Shown: piece by piece, positions 44,384 to 57,900 of the stretch
Layout: each line of letters begins with the position of its first letter
How positions within the stretch are numbered: position 1 is the first letter of the stretch
DNA from: Alopecurus myosuroides
Lineage: Eukaryota; Streptophyta; Magnoliopsida; Poales; Poaceae
Direction of reading: 5' to 3'
Assembly (NCBI GenBank): GCA_028641055.1
Contig: CM054060.1
Location: 314,779,682-314,843,681, forward strand
DNA: 64,000 nt
Program-made: the position numbers and the translations under genes
The notes under the pieces: generated by a model
What the model saw: the letters and a program-made list of their open reading frames with translations, nothing else
The model's database searches: none
What the model was told of the DNA's origin: nothing

Positions 44384-46013
44384 TGATGCGCGTGTAACAC
44401 ACGTTCGTTGGGATACCCTAAGAGGAAGGTATGAAGAGCACAGTAGCAAGTTTCCCTCAGAAAGAAACCAAGGTTGAATCGACCAGTAGGAGAAAGAAAT
44501 CACTTCTGAAGATTGATGCAGCTGAGGTGGCAGGGCGCGCTACCGGTTCAGAAGCAACACGGAACATACATAACACAATCAAATCACTTTGCCCCAACGA
44601 AGCAGTGAGGTTGTCAATCTCATCGGTTTTGTTGAACACAAAGAGGTTAAACGTACCGTGTGGAAAATAATAATTGTTTGCAATAGATGAAAGAGAACAT
44701 TGATGGTAGTAGTAAAACAGTAGCATCAGTATGAAAACATAGATTGCAGTGGTTGTATTACAGTATGAGAAAAATGGACCGGGATCCACAGTTCACTAGA
44801 GGTGTCTCTCCCAAGACAGATATATAGCATGTGTGGTACAAAAGAATTACAGCTAGGTAACTGACAGATATGAAGGCTGCACCGTACTGCATATGCATGA
44901 CATGATGATTACTATGTGATTCATGTGGGCATTACAACAAGATACATATACCGTTATCCAACTGCATCTATGACTAATAGTCCACCCTCATAATGTCACT
45001 CGAGAAAACCTTGGGTATTAAGTTGCAAGCAACACATAATCGCAGTAAGCAAAGTGTGTAATATAAACAATGTAAACATCGTTGTTTTCTCCCTAATGGC
45101 AACAACGCATCCTCCATCCGTCACATTTCTATCACTCGAGCATAGATGCAAAGGAGGCATGGACCCAATATCGAGCATAAATACTCCCTCTTGGAGTTAC
45201 TAGCATCTACTTGTCCAAAGCATCTACTAACAAAGGATAGCATGCAAGATCATAAATAACATACACATGAAAAGAACATGATAGATTGATAATCATGAGA
45301 CATAACATTCAATATTCATCGGATCCCAACAAACACAACATGAGGCATTACAATACGATAATCTTGATCATATAGGGCAACTCACAAGATCTAAACATCA
45401 GGCATAAAGAGGAGGGAACAACCATCTACCTACTGCTATGGACCCGTAGTCCAAGGATGAACTACCCACACATCACTCCGGAGGCGGGCATGGTGGTGTA
45501 GAGCCCTCCGGTGATGATTCCCCCTCCCGGTAGGGTGCCGGGGAGAGCTCCAGAACCCTCCCGAACTAGGGTTGACGATGACGTCAGCTGCGGATGTTTT
45601 TGGTGTAAAAGTCTCTCGTGTTTAGGTTTAACCCGTCGAGGAGACTAAATAGGCGAGAGGGCAACGTCGGTGGGCGCGCAGGAGGGCCACACCACCCCTG
45701 GGCGTGGCCAGGGGGCGCACCCACCCATGGTGTGGGGCCCTGTGGCTTCCCTCCGGGTCCCCTCTGGATTCCGTGTGCGCGATGACTTTCTAAGACTTCC
45801 GGGCTTCGAATCGTCTAATTTCGAGAATATTTCCAGAACAACTTTTCTGAAACTAAAAACAACAGAAAATAGGAATTGGCTCTGTGACATCTTGTCAATA
45901 GGTTAGTCCCAGGAAATCGATAAAAATGGCATAAAGTGTAAAGAAAACATGTAGCATATGGCATGAAAACAATATGGAACATCAAAAATTATGGATATGT
46001 TTATGACATATCA
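44384..46013 (-). repeat. 5' LTR of the pol-less Gypsy element (1.63 kb)
   Basis: It runs TGATGCGCGTGTAACACACG to GACATATCA on the plus strand. It is the closest relative of the two solo LTRs at 4971 and 7137, and the only one of the three still attached to internal sequence. Confidence 0.82.
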
Positions 46014-47677
46014 CTGGTGAACGACCTTGTGGGGGCCAGATGCTCCTAGGGTACTTCAAGCCGCTCGAACATAGGCACCGAGATGACGTTGAGGCCTGCA
46101 CCCCCATCGAGGAGAGTCTTGTTGACGGCGATGTTGTTGATGGTGGGGGTGCAGACTAGGGGAATGCTTCCCACAATCCTTGTGGATTTGGGGTGGTCGT
46201 TGATGTCAAAGGAGACCTTGTGGTCTGACCACTTGAGTGGTTTGGCCGCCCCTGCCCCTAGGTGGACGACGTTGATCTCTCGCGAGATTTTCTTGAAGTG
46301 GCGGTTGGAGAGAGGAGCTTGTGCTCAGCCAAGGATGCAGGCTATGTAGCCTGTGGAATCTTGGTAGCCCACGCAGTGTTCGTTGCCACGACCCTTGTTC
46401 CCCTCAGGGCGTTGTTGTGTGACAGCGTTCACCTGAGGAGGGGGTGGGTTGGGACATTGCAACGGTGGGCGCTGTTGTTGCTGCGGTGGTGGCTGCTGGG
46501 GAAACGGCTGGTAGCCGCCGTTGTTGTAGACACCCATGTTGGAGTTGTAGTTGTCGTACCCGTTGTAGTGGTCCGGGGCACGCTTCTCCCATCTTCCTCC
46601 GGCGCGACCTCCTTCTTGCCCAGGACTGCGCCAGCCACCGCTTCGAGAGTATCCCTCCTGGCCACTCCTCATGAGGCGGTCACCCCGGAAGCTCTCCAGC
46701 TGGAAATAGTCCTTCGTGGTGTGTGAGTGAATTCTGTTGAACTCACAGAAGAAGCAATTGTCCGCCATGGGTACGGCGTCGCTGCGGTCATGGTTGCGTT
46801 CTGGCTCAGTTGCCAGAATGGCCAAAGCCTTACGTTTGGTGTAAGCATCGTCGCTTTGTGCCTTGGTCTTGGCCTTGGAAGCCACAGGCTGGGATTCGTC
46901 AGCATACGCATTGTGCCTGAAGAGGCATCCCTCCTCAGCCTTGGCGCACCTATTGGCCATGTCCACGAGTTCGACGGTGGAGGTGAGGTCGTCCCTGATG
47001 CCGAGCTCCTCGAGTATGCGGTCGTTGGTGACTCCTTCGCGGAAGGAGGAGATACTTTCGCATCGGCGATGTGGGCGATATTGTTGCGTGTCTGGCTGAA
47101 ACGCTGCAGGTACTGGCGAAGTGTTTTTCCATGGCACTGGCGGATGTTGCGGAGGTTGTTGTAGGAGAGGGAGCGCTTGTAGGATCCCTTGAAGTTGGCA
47201 ATGAAGTCGAGGAACAACTCCTCAAATGACCTGATGGATCCCTCTGGCAGATTCATGAGCCACACGAGGGCGGGACTCTTGAGGGCCATGGGCAGCCAGT
47301 TTTCCATGCACTTATCGTCCCTCTTTGCAGCTCCTACACTGAGGCTGTAGAGCTGAAGGAAGTCGAGTGGATAAGTAGAACCGCCGTAGCGAGATGGCAG
47401 GGTCGGGTTGAACTTCGACGGCCATGCGACCGTGCGAAGTTGCTTGGTGAACGCGAGGGAGCCTTCGACGTAGACCGTGGCGCGTGCGTCGAGGTCCACC
47501 CGGCGGTTGGCGCGACCAGCCTTGGCGAGGTCGCGGATGGTGCGCCGCTCTCGTTCGTGACAACGTTCGATCTGCACGTGCGCGTCTGGGGGAGTGCACA
47601 AGATCTGGCAGCTGTTGCTGCTCTTGTCAGGCACCTTTGTGGTGGCTGCCTTGTCAGGGAACTTGGTGCGGGGATCG
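46014..47677 (-). pseudogene. Gypsy gag and protease start, minus strand, split by the 10.7-kb insert
   Basis: Gag (47634 down to 46325) has a frame change near 47050. The first part carries the gag-domain blocks FLQLYSLSVGAAKRDDKCMEN-like and SFEELFLDFIANFKGSYKR; the second ends with a CxFC...H stretch (CFFCEFNRIHSH), a degenerate zinc knuckle. Further down (46130-46070) the frame reads LLDGGAGLNVIS, a protease active site with DGGAG in place of DTGA, followed by a stop. The N-terminus of gag lies beyond the insert at 58424-58880. The left side is truncated by the LTR at 46013, so pol is missing. Confidence 0.75.
47673..47677. repeat. Target-site duplication gatcg (left) of the 10.7-kb element
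   Basis: The five bases gatcg recur at 58424-58428 immediately after the second LTR, a perfect duplication. Confidence 0.92.
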
Positions 47678-50600
47678 TGTCAGACCCCGGACCCAGAGAT
47701 ATACAAACTGTCATGTGCTCCTAGGAATGGACTCACAAGGGCTTCAGGGTTACCAGCCCCGGCCACAACAAACAACGGCAGGCAGACCGGATTCATCGGC
47801 ACGTAGTCCGGATCCCCGGTCTACTACTCCTCGTGTCCATGCTAGTCATAACCAGATATGTATACCCAAGCATTCACGAGTCGGATGAAACTGAAGGAAC
47901 GGGACCAAAGTTATACAGAGCTGCTATGTGTCCAGAAAGTGCAACAACAATCGAGGGTTACTGGGGTTACCTCGCCCCAGGCCGATCAGATCGACAGGCG
48001 GGCTCGGACATGGATCATCGGCTCCACAACCCCTCGACTGCGACAACTATGCAGGCATAGCCAAAACTGTATAACAATGAGCTCGAAACCAATAACCGAT
48101 CAAAGCAACACTCTAGACATTGAAGTTGTATTAAACCGGTATTACTAGAGTATAGCTTACAAACAGAGGTCACACGACCCAACATTACATCAGACAACGA
48201 AAGGCAAATTATGTTGCTAATCAACAAGAACCAGAAAGGCCTAAGAGGCCGCAACATAAGGCGACGTCCCAGCCCATAGATTCCAGGCTGCTACCTAGGA
48301 ACCACAAACTACTCGTCGATGTCCACGTTGATTCACCACTGAAGTGAGGAACTCCACCTGAACCAAAATTAAGCAAACCTGAGTACGGGAGGTACTCAAC
48401 AAGGCTTAGTTAACCTATTATATATCTGCTACCTTCAGAAAGGTTTTATGAAGGTTATTTGCGTAAAGCCATCTTTGTTTTCCAGGTTGAGGAAGAAACA
48501 ACACGTCTCATAGAGTATTTTGAAAACAGATGAGAAAGCTACTCAACTACTGATATCATCATCTTTTAATCCACCGAAACATATCAGCACCTCGTGCTTC
48601 AAAGATCACCTCCTCCAGTTGTTCCACACTATCTCATGCTACAAGGTAACCCCGCTCGGCATCTTCGAGGAGGCATCCTTGAATCGTTATCAGCAAGTTT
48701 TAATCATTCCGTTTCAGTTATCTATGATCACAGAATCCGTCACCAAGTCGTCTTTAACCGCAGACACGGCTTTTCGAAAAGATTTAACCCTGCAGGGGTG
48801 TACAACTTTACCCACACGTACCAACCGACTCTTAGTGCCACCGGGTTGGCACTAGTCCGGGAAGTGCCGGCAGAGGGTGGTCGATACCCGGCCTTTACCT
48901 TGTCGAACCATATCCATGAGTCAACCCAAACAGGGCCACCCCGTCAACAGGGAGTTGGCCACCTCCTGACGGCACCTGTTCTGTGAGTCGGGAACAAGAT
49001 CCGTGTACGTCCATCACCTGTCCCGGTCACGACCTAGTTTTCTCCAAAACATTTTCCGACTCACACGCAGATGGAAAGCTCAAACTACGTGGCTCATGGA
49101 TAAGGTTAAACAAGTTAGTCAGCCGGGCGGGGTTCATCGGCCCACGTGTGGCTGTACGCTCGGTCTTGGCTCGAAGGCGAGAACTCACTCCTAGGGGCAT
49201 GAACAGGACAAAACGCCACAACCCATTGTGGCCTCACATCCATGCCGTGATTAGTCAGGTTATCAAATATAATTCAAATCATAAACACCTGACATAGTAG
49301 ATTCACGCATTGACCAGATTCATCAACTAGGCATGGCTAATCAAGACTCACAAGGTTTAGTGAAGCGCGCACAAACAAACCTATAGCTGCTAGGAGCAGT
49401 GGATCAGGATATCTAGCTTATGCAATATATAGGAGAACTCTATCTACTGACATCAAATAGTTTTGAACCGAATGCAAAGTACGAGATTCAAATCACTTTG
49501 AAATCATATATGAGCAGATAAGAGTTTATGCTTGCCTTGGTTATAAGAAAACCAATAGAAATGTCTTCTCGGATAAGTGCTTGACTTGTCGGTTAAGATC
49601 AAGTATTCGTCATGAAGTTGTTGGCCTTCAAAATCAACCATGGCATCGATGCAATGCGCAATATGTATGCATGAGCAAATTAATGCATTGAAATAAAGCC
49701 CTAGACATGTTCGTTGGGTTGCTAGGGTTCGTATGGCAATTATGCAATTTTACTGAAACTAACCCGAAATAGACCCCGGAGGGGGTTTCGAACGGTTATG
49801 AAAGTGAGTACAAGGTTTAATTGCTCAAATGGGTTTGAAAACACCATAACTAGATTCCATTTGTCATTTTGAGAAAATTGGTATGTAACTTTTAATTTTC
49901 TATTTTTATTGAATAAAAACTTATTTTCTCCATTTTAAATGATTAAACAACATTAAATAATACTCATTTTTCAACTTTCTCAAACATGTGTGAAAATTAC
50001 ATATTTGGACAGAATACATTTTTATGAGCATTTCCATATATTTATTTTATTTTTCTGAACAATATTTTGGAAGATATTAATTAACCAAATTTATTCATTT
50101 TCTGGAATTTAATTAACAGGGGAAATATGACATCAGCATGACGCAGAGGTGACGTCAGCTCCTCTGATCTTCACAGATGCATTTGAAATTGATTCAATTC
50201 GCGCGCCAGACGCAAATTAAACTTCACCACGACGTAGAGGAACTCGAGGCGAAGCTAGGGGTGGCGGAGCTACGACCATTTGGTCGCCGGAGTTTCACCG
50301 GCGAGCTTCCGCGCGGCGGCGGGCGGCGGAGCTCGTCGGGCGGACGAACCAGAGAAGGAGGGAGGGGAAGGAGGGGGTCCGGGAGGTCCGGGAGCTCACC
50401 GTGAGGCTCATGGACGGGTCGGGGAGGCAAACGGAGGCCGGAGGCGGCCGGAATCGACCTCGACGGCTGGCGGCCGGAGTTGGGAACGGCGGCCCGATTC
50501 CCGCCGTGGAGGCCATCCCGGGAAACGTCCTTCGACGGGGAGACGCCGGGCGACCTAGTGAACCCCGTGGAGTGCTCCGTTGGGCGCGGGAGGGCTCGAA

Positions 50601-51145
50601 TCGGCGGCGATGGCCGGCGTCCGACGGAGCTAGGGTTCCGTCCGTCACAGTAGCGTGAGAGAGAGAGCTAGAGAGAAGGGAGCGAGAGAGTGCAGAGGGT
50701 CAGCGGGAGTCACCCCCTGTGGCTTATCCGGGCGCGGTCGAGGAGGGATGGACGTGGCAACGACGACGTCTACAGCAGCCACGCAGCTGCTTCCTGTCCC
50801 AACGAAGAAGACAAAGCGCATTTGCAAAAAACCCCTGGAAAAACTGTATTTTGCAGAGAGGTCCTTTTCACATAGAAAACAGAACCCGGAAGCCAGATTT
50901 GAGGGCCTTTTGTGAAGAAAAAATTACACAAAAATAAGTTTTGAAAAGCTCTTCAAATTTCCAACAAAACCATACCTTAGTTTGTTCATTTTGAAAAACT
51001 TGTCAGAACAACTTTGTGGGATTTTCTCAAACCATTTAAATTCAAGTTTTGAATTGGTTCAGACATGGTTTAAAATTTTGTTTCCATGCATGTATGGGAT
51101 GAACACACACCACACACCCTATTGTAGCAAAATTGGGATGCTACA
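47678..51145 (-). repeat. 3' LTR of the 10.7-kb element (3.47 kb)
   Basis: It runs TGTCAGACCCCGGACCC to TTGGGATGCTACA. It contains a GC-rich island at about 50220-50770 with overlapping spurious ORFs on both strands, which recurs in the other LTR. Confidence 0.9.
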
Positions 51146-51150
51146 AATCT

Positions 51151-51160
51151 ACCCCCCTTA
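51151..51160 (-). other. Polypurine tract and pol end
   Basis: The minus strand reads TAAGGGGGGT just inside the 3' LTR. Directly upstream on that strand CGGGACGAGATTCTCG resembles the end of pol in Del/Tekay Gypsy elements. Confidence 0.65.
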
Positions 51161-54100
51161 CGAGAATCTCGTCCCGAGATTCTCGAAGGAGAAGAAAGAA
51201 GGAACACCGGTTTTGAACGATCTTCTTGAACCTTACGGTTCTTTTCTCGAAGAGGTTGATCCGTAGCATCGTGAAGTATTGAACGGATACACCTTAGGTA
51301 AGAGGGGAAACTCTTAGGAACTGATCTTCACGAAGATTGAGTATCCCATGGGTAACTCATCACAGAATGTTCACAAAGAACTTTTTGAGTTAACGTGCAT
51401 GAAACACATCAAGGTAACGGACGGAATAAGAGAAGGTTTCAAGGTTTTGGACGATGGTTCTTGAAAGGATTTAGAATATGAGCTTTGCATAAGACTTTAA
51501 ATCCTTTTGGAAAAGAAAGGTTGAACACCTTGTGACATAGAGGTTTCTTCAAACAGAATACCAAGATGGAAAAGATTGTCTTGGATACCAAACATAATAT
51601 CCACAGACGAGGAAAAACACGAGAAAACACTGTAATCGCGCGTCAGAGAGAATTTGATACAAGATCATGTTCACTCTTCGGAGTGGACATGGAAGATAAC
51701 GGAACTTTCATTCCGTTAAAGTTTGTCGAGATCTTTGTCAAAGATCGGAATGTTACTTCACGGTAGAGGATGAGTAACCAAAAGATGTTGGAACACCATA
51801 ATTAAGGAGGAACTCTTGGTTACACCATAAGGATGAATAACCAACGGGGATTGGAACACCGGAAGAAAATAGGGAATCTCTTTCCTATTGTGGTTTGGAC
51901 GTAGAAATACATCTACCACATACTTAAGATCCCACGGCTGGAGTGACTGACAAATTCACACAATGTGTGAGATGAACAGAAATTCAAGTACAAACAACTT
52001 GAGGAAGGAAACTGAACAAAGGTGGTTACAGAACACCAAGAGATGTTCTCCTGATGAACTTGTTTCCACTGAAAGGAAGGTTTGGGACGTTCAACGGAGA
52101 GATATTGGAAAGATCAACTTCCAGGTTCTCCTGGATGTTCTAGATACCGATATCAGGCTTATGACAAGCCTTCTGTAGGTCATCAAGTGAAAGTAGAACT
52201 CCGGTTTGGAAGAACGGAAAGGGGAAACTTGTTAGAATGAGCCACACCAGAATTCTCACGGAGAGTGGTTGTTCTTACAGATTCGAAGAGATATGACATT
52301 AGGCCTTCCGGCTAATTGTGTCAACCACAACATCAACCATGCCGGATTTTTGAGAGGACCTAAGTCAATACCCTTGAGGAAACGCCAACCATCGTTGCTG
52401 CTTGAGATTCAGCTCTGGTTAGTGGAAGGATGATTCAGAATCAGCACATCTGATCACAGAGGTTACACCGGTTACCAACGAGATACACTTGTTGGATTCT
52501 GAAGATATGGACTACGATGCCACGCTCAAAAAGGTAAGCGAGGTTGTAGAACTCATGTATTAGCAACTTGCGAAAGGCGGTTGCACCTACATGGACTACT
52601 TGCAATGAAACACATCAGAGTCCTTTTTGGGAAGACGATTACAAAGATAACGGAGTTCTAGGACTTCTTCTCTTTCACGAAAGATCAGTCAGTGGCTGGG
52701 TGTGGATGCAACTTTTTCAAATAAAAGGAGCTAACAACCTACCATCTCAATGATAGACCACACGTGCATGACCGAGGGATTATTCCCGAGGGAACAAGAA
52801 AACTTTACTTGGATCCACGGCGACAACTTTCACCAGGCACACGAACCCGAGAAAGTCACTTCGAACATCGAGAGCACAACTTTGTGATAACGCAAAGATG
52901 GTTCTCAAAAGTTTCCAACATTGATGCCAAGTGTACAACATGAGCCTCTCACAACTTGGAGAAAATAGGAATGTCATCGATGGGCTCGAAAACACACTTA
53001 TCGAAACACTCCAAGAAGAGGGATTCATATGATATATGAACAAGGCAATACATTGGTCAGACCAAAGGACATGAGGTATACTCGGGCCAAACACCATGAG
53101 TGGAAACACCATCAAGATAGTCCTTGAATCTGGACTTGATCTGACGATAGCCCAAATCAGATCAAAGGTAGAATGACACCATGTCCAATGAAGAGATACT
53201 ATCATGCTTCAACACAAAGGAAACTGGACATCCCTTAACAGAGGATCAAGTTAGGTGGAACTTTTGCCTTTCAACTCTCCAAGTGGTTGTCTAAGCTCAA
53301 CAAACTAGTCCAGGATATCCAGCAGAGTTCCTTGGAGAAAGGAGTAGTTCAAATTACCCCTTTATTTAGACATCACGGTCAGGTAACAACCTGGTGATAC
53401 TTCTAGAAAGACAACCAGAATATCACAACCCACCGTATGTCTCGGAGTTTGGAAGGAATTTTTCTTTTCAAAGCAACCGATATGATCTTGAGAGCTTCAG
53501 CATGAACCTAACTCTCTGACCAAGAATGTGCACCGGAGTGAACGGATTTGGTAACACGACCAACTTCAAAAAGAGGCTGGTTGACCAGTAGTGCTAAGAA
53601 GGATACTGATGTTTCTTAGATTTTCAAAGCAATAAGAATTGCTAGGAATATCTAACACACACCAATGCACATACCCCACATTCTCAAGCATTCAAGTTTG
53701 GAGGAAGGGGGTGAAGATGTGTGAGAGCATCACTTCATCATTAAGGCCATGGAACTTAACACAGACCCGTGATATAAAAGAGTGTGATACTCGAAGGTGG
53801 AGCAGAACAGAAGCTATTGAAACTTCTTTAATCCGCGAAATACAAAACTTTGACCTGGTTTTAGAAATGAACGAGGTACTGGAGTTTGTTTCTCCTGACA
53901 TTCGAAGGTGGAATGTTCTGACGGAAAACAGGAGCAAATGCATTGGAAGAATCCAACACCATATGTAACTTGGTTTCCAAATAACGGACGAAGTTCGGAA
54001 AGCAACTAAAGAGTAGGAACGTGCTCTGGAAAATCCTGAGATCACGTTGGATGCACGGGGTAATACTCATGTGTAGAACCCATGTCAAAAGGTTTGTATA

Positions 54101-54887
54101 GCTGAACCAGGAACAAAGATATGACAATAATAAAGAACACTCTTGACGAGATCCTTTTGATTCGCAGAGAAAACCTATGGATATTGGAGTTGAGTTTACC
54201 TAGCCACCCCGAGGTAGAACATATTCCTGAGGATTCAACGAAACAGATCTTGGGTTAAAGGTCAGCATCCTGTACTGATAGCGTGAGCATCGGGTAGTTA
54301 AGAAACCACATGATTCAACCCACCACAATTCAGCACATTCCGGGACCTTCGGCTCAAGTCCAAGGGTTAAAACACAGAGAAAGGAATAACTACTATCTTA
54401 GTGCCTTGAAGCACACTACGAATAGCAATCACAGAGTATCTTTCCAAGAAGACAAACTTAGCTCCGGAAGAACTTGAGCAGAGGATAACGGGTACATTCG
54501 AGATGGAAAGGAAATCTCGAGGTTCAGGATTTTGAGACTTAGAACATGGAAGAATGTGGAATCCACACAACTCTGAGAGAATAGAATGGAAAGGAAATCT
54601 CCCAGATTAAGAGATAACGAAAAATGGAACACACACGACTCTAGAAACTCATAACTATGTCAACTTGGGTAAAAGACCGTCTTTCCATGGAAGGCACCTA
54701 AGTTTTGAATATTCCGAACCTTTTCAAATCAAAACAGGTAAGGAGACCCAGAGTTAGAGTCATACCAGATAAGGAGTAAAAAGAATCCTAAGAAGGATTT
54801 TCACAATCACTTGAAGTTTCAAAGTAGTTTTCACAAACACTAGACTCGACATCGACCAAGCAGTAAGGTTTTCCTACAGGCAGTCCT
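51161..54887 (-). pseudogene. Non-coding interior with relics of Gypsy pol
   Basis: No ORF exceeds about 140 codons. One minus-strand stretch (53205-52780) includes SDFLGFVCLVKVVAVDPSKV, resembling the FLGHVVS...VDPxKV block downstream of the Gypsy reverse transcriptase, so this part may descend from pol. Everything else is too degraded to assign. Confidence 0.5.
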
Positions 54888-54899
54888 GCTCTGATACCA
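54888..54899 (-). other. Primer-binding site, initiator-Met tRNA type
   Basis: The minus strand reads TGGTATCAGAGC, a perfect complement of the initiator tRNA-Met 3' end, five bases from the 5' LTR. Confidence 0.85.
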
Positions 54900-54904
54900 T
54901 GACT

Positions 54905-57900
54905 TGTCAGACCCCGGACCCAGAGATATACAAACTGTCATGTGCTCCTAGCAATGGACTCACAAGGGCTTCAGGGTTACCAGCCCCGGCCGCAACAAAC
55001 AACGGCAAGCAGACCGGATTCATCGGCACGTAGTCCGGATCCCCGGTCTACTACTCCTTGTTTCCATGCTAGTCATAACCAGATATGTATACCCAAGCAT
55101 CCACGAGTCGGATGAAACTGAAGGAACGGGACCAAAGTTATACAGAGCTGCTATGTGTCCAGAAAGTGCAACAACAATCGAGGGTTACTGGGGTTACCTC
55201 GCCCCAGGCCGATCAGATCGACAGGCAGGCTCGGACATGGATCATCGGCTCCACAACCCCTCGACTGCGACAACTATGCAGGCATAGCCAAAACTGTATA
55301 ACAATGAGCTCGAAACCAACAACCGATCAAAGCAACACTCTAGACATTGAAGTTGTATTAAACCGGCATTACTAGAGTATAGCTTACAAACAGAGGTCAC
55401 ACGACCCAACATTACATCAGACAACGAAAGGCAAATTATGTTGCTAATCAACAAGAACCAGAAAGGCCTAAGAGGCCGCAACATAAGGCGACGTCCCAGC
55501 CCATAGATTCCAGGCTGCTACCTGGGAACCCCAAACTACTCGTCGATGTCCACGTTGATTCACCACTGAAGTGAGGAACTCCACCTGAACCAAAATTAAG
55601 CAAACCTGAGTACGGGAGGTACTCAACAAGGCTTAGTTAACCTATTATATATCTGCTACCTTCAGAAAGGTTTTATGAAGGTTATTTGCGTAAAGCCATC
55701 TTTGTTTTCCAAGTTGAGGAAGAAACAACACGTCTCATAGAGTATTTTGAAAACGGATGAGAAAGCTACTCAACTACTGATATCATCATCTTTTAATCCA
55801 CCGAAACATATCAGCACCTCGTGCTTCAAAGATCACCTCCTCCAGTTGTTCCACACTATCTCATGCTACAAGGTAACCCCTCTCGGCATCTCCGAGGAGG
55901 CATCCTTGAATCGTTATCAGCAAGTTTTAATCATTATGTTTAAGTTATCTATGATCACAGAATCCGTCACCAAGTCGTCTTTAACCGCACACACGGCTTT
56001 TCGAAAAGATTTAACCCTGCAGGGGTGTACAACTTTACCCACACGTACCAACCGACTCTTAGTGCCACCGGGTTGGCACTAGTCCGGGAAGTGCCGGCAG
56101 AGGGTGGTCAATTCCCGGCCTTTACCTTGTCGAACCATATCCATGAGTCAACCCAAACAGGGCCACCCCGTCAACAGGGAGTTGGCCACCTCCTGATGGC
56201 ACCTGTTCTATGAGTCGGGAACAAGATCCGTGTACGTCCATCACTTGTCCTGGTCACGACCTAGTTTTCACCAAAACATTTTCCGACTCACACGCGGATG
56301 GAAAGCTCAAACTACGTGGCTCTTGGATAAGGTTAAACAAGTTAGTCAGCCGGGCGGGGTTCATCGGCCCACGTGTGGCTGTACGCTCAGTCTTGGCTCG
56401 AAGGCGAGAACTCGCTCCTAGGGGCATGAACAGGACAAAACGCCACAACCCATTGTGGCCTCACATCCATGCCGTGATTAGTCAGGTTATCAAATATAAT
56501 TCAAATCATAAACACCTGACATAGTAGATTCACGCATTGACCAGATTCATCAACTAGGCATGGCTAAGCAAGACTCACAAGGTTTAGCGAAGCGCGCACA
56601 AACAAACCTATAGCTGCTAGGAGCAGTGGATCAGGATATCTAGGTTATGCAATATATAGGAGAACTCTATCTACTGGCATCAAATAGTTTTGAACCGAAT
56701 GCAAAGTACGAGATTCAAATCACTTTGAAATCATATATGAGCAGATAAGAGGTTATGCTTGCCTTGGTTATAAGAAAACCAATAGAAATGTCTTCTCGGA
56801 TAAGTGCTTGACTTGTCGGTTAAGATCAAGTATTCGTCATGAAGTTGTTGGCCTTCTCTTCGGAGTCACGTTCTACCGAGGGGGAAACAACACCGAAACA
56901 AAGAAGAACAATCAACCATGGCATCGATGCAATGCGCAGTATGTATGCATGAGCAAGTTAATGCATTGAAATAAAGCCCTAGACATGTTCGTTGGTTTGC
57001 TAGGGTTCGTATGACAATTATGCAATTTTACTGAAACTAACCCGAAATAGACCCCGGAGGGGGTTTCGGATGGTTATGAAAGTGAGTACAAGGTTTAATT
57101 GCTCAAATGGGTTTGAAAACACCATAACTAGATTCCATTTGTCATTTTGAGCAAATTGGTATATAACTTTTAATTTTCTATTTTTATTGAATAAAAACTT
57201 ATTTTCTCCATTTTAAATGATTAAACAACATTAAATAATACTCATTTTTCAACTTTCTCAAACATGTGTGAAAATTACATATTTGGATAGAATACATTTT
57301 TATGAGCATTTCCATATATTTATTTTATTTTTCTAAACAATATTTTGGAAGATATTAATTAACCAAATTTATTCATTTTCTGGAATTTAATTAACAGGGG
57401 AAATATGACATCAGCATGACGCAGAGGTGACGTCAGCTCCTCTGATCTTCACATATGCATTTGAAATTGATTCAATTCGCGTGCCAGACGCAAATTAAAC
57501 TTCACCACGACGTAGAGGAACTCGAGGCGAAGCTAGGGGTGGCGGAGCAACGACCATTTGGTCGCCGGAGTTTCACCGGCGAGCTTCCGCGCGGCGGCGG
57601 GCGGTGGAGCTCGTCGGGCGGACAAACCAGAGAAGGAGGGAGGGGAAGGAGGGGTCCGGGAGGTCCGGGAGCTCACCGTGAGGCTCATGGATGGGTCGGG
57701 GAGGCAAACGGAGGCCGGCGGCGGCCGGAATCGACCTCGATGGCTGGCGGCCGGAGTTGGGAACGGCGGCCCGATTTCCGCCGTGGAGGCCATCCCGGGA
57801 AACGTCCTTCGAGGGGGAGACGCCGGGCGACCTAGTGAACCCCGTGGAGTGCTCCGTTGGGCGCGGGAGGGCTCGAATCGGCGACGATGGCCGGCGTCCG

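Noticed and set aside
47858..48148. ORF pairs conserved between 47858-48855 and 55085-56082
   Set aside because: Conservation reflects LTR duplication rather than selection; the frames lack domains and one pair differs by substitutions without constraint.
50177..50937. ORFs in the GC-rich island of the 3.5-kb LTR, repeated at 57455-58223
   Set aside because: Open frames exist on both strands in a GC-rich LTR tract and are conserved only because the LTRs are duplicates.
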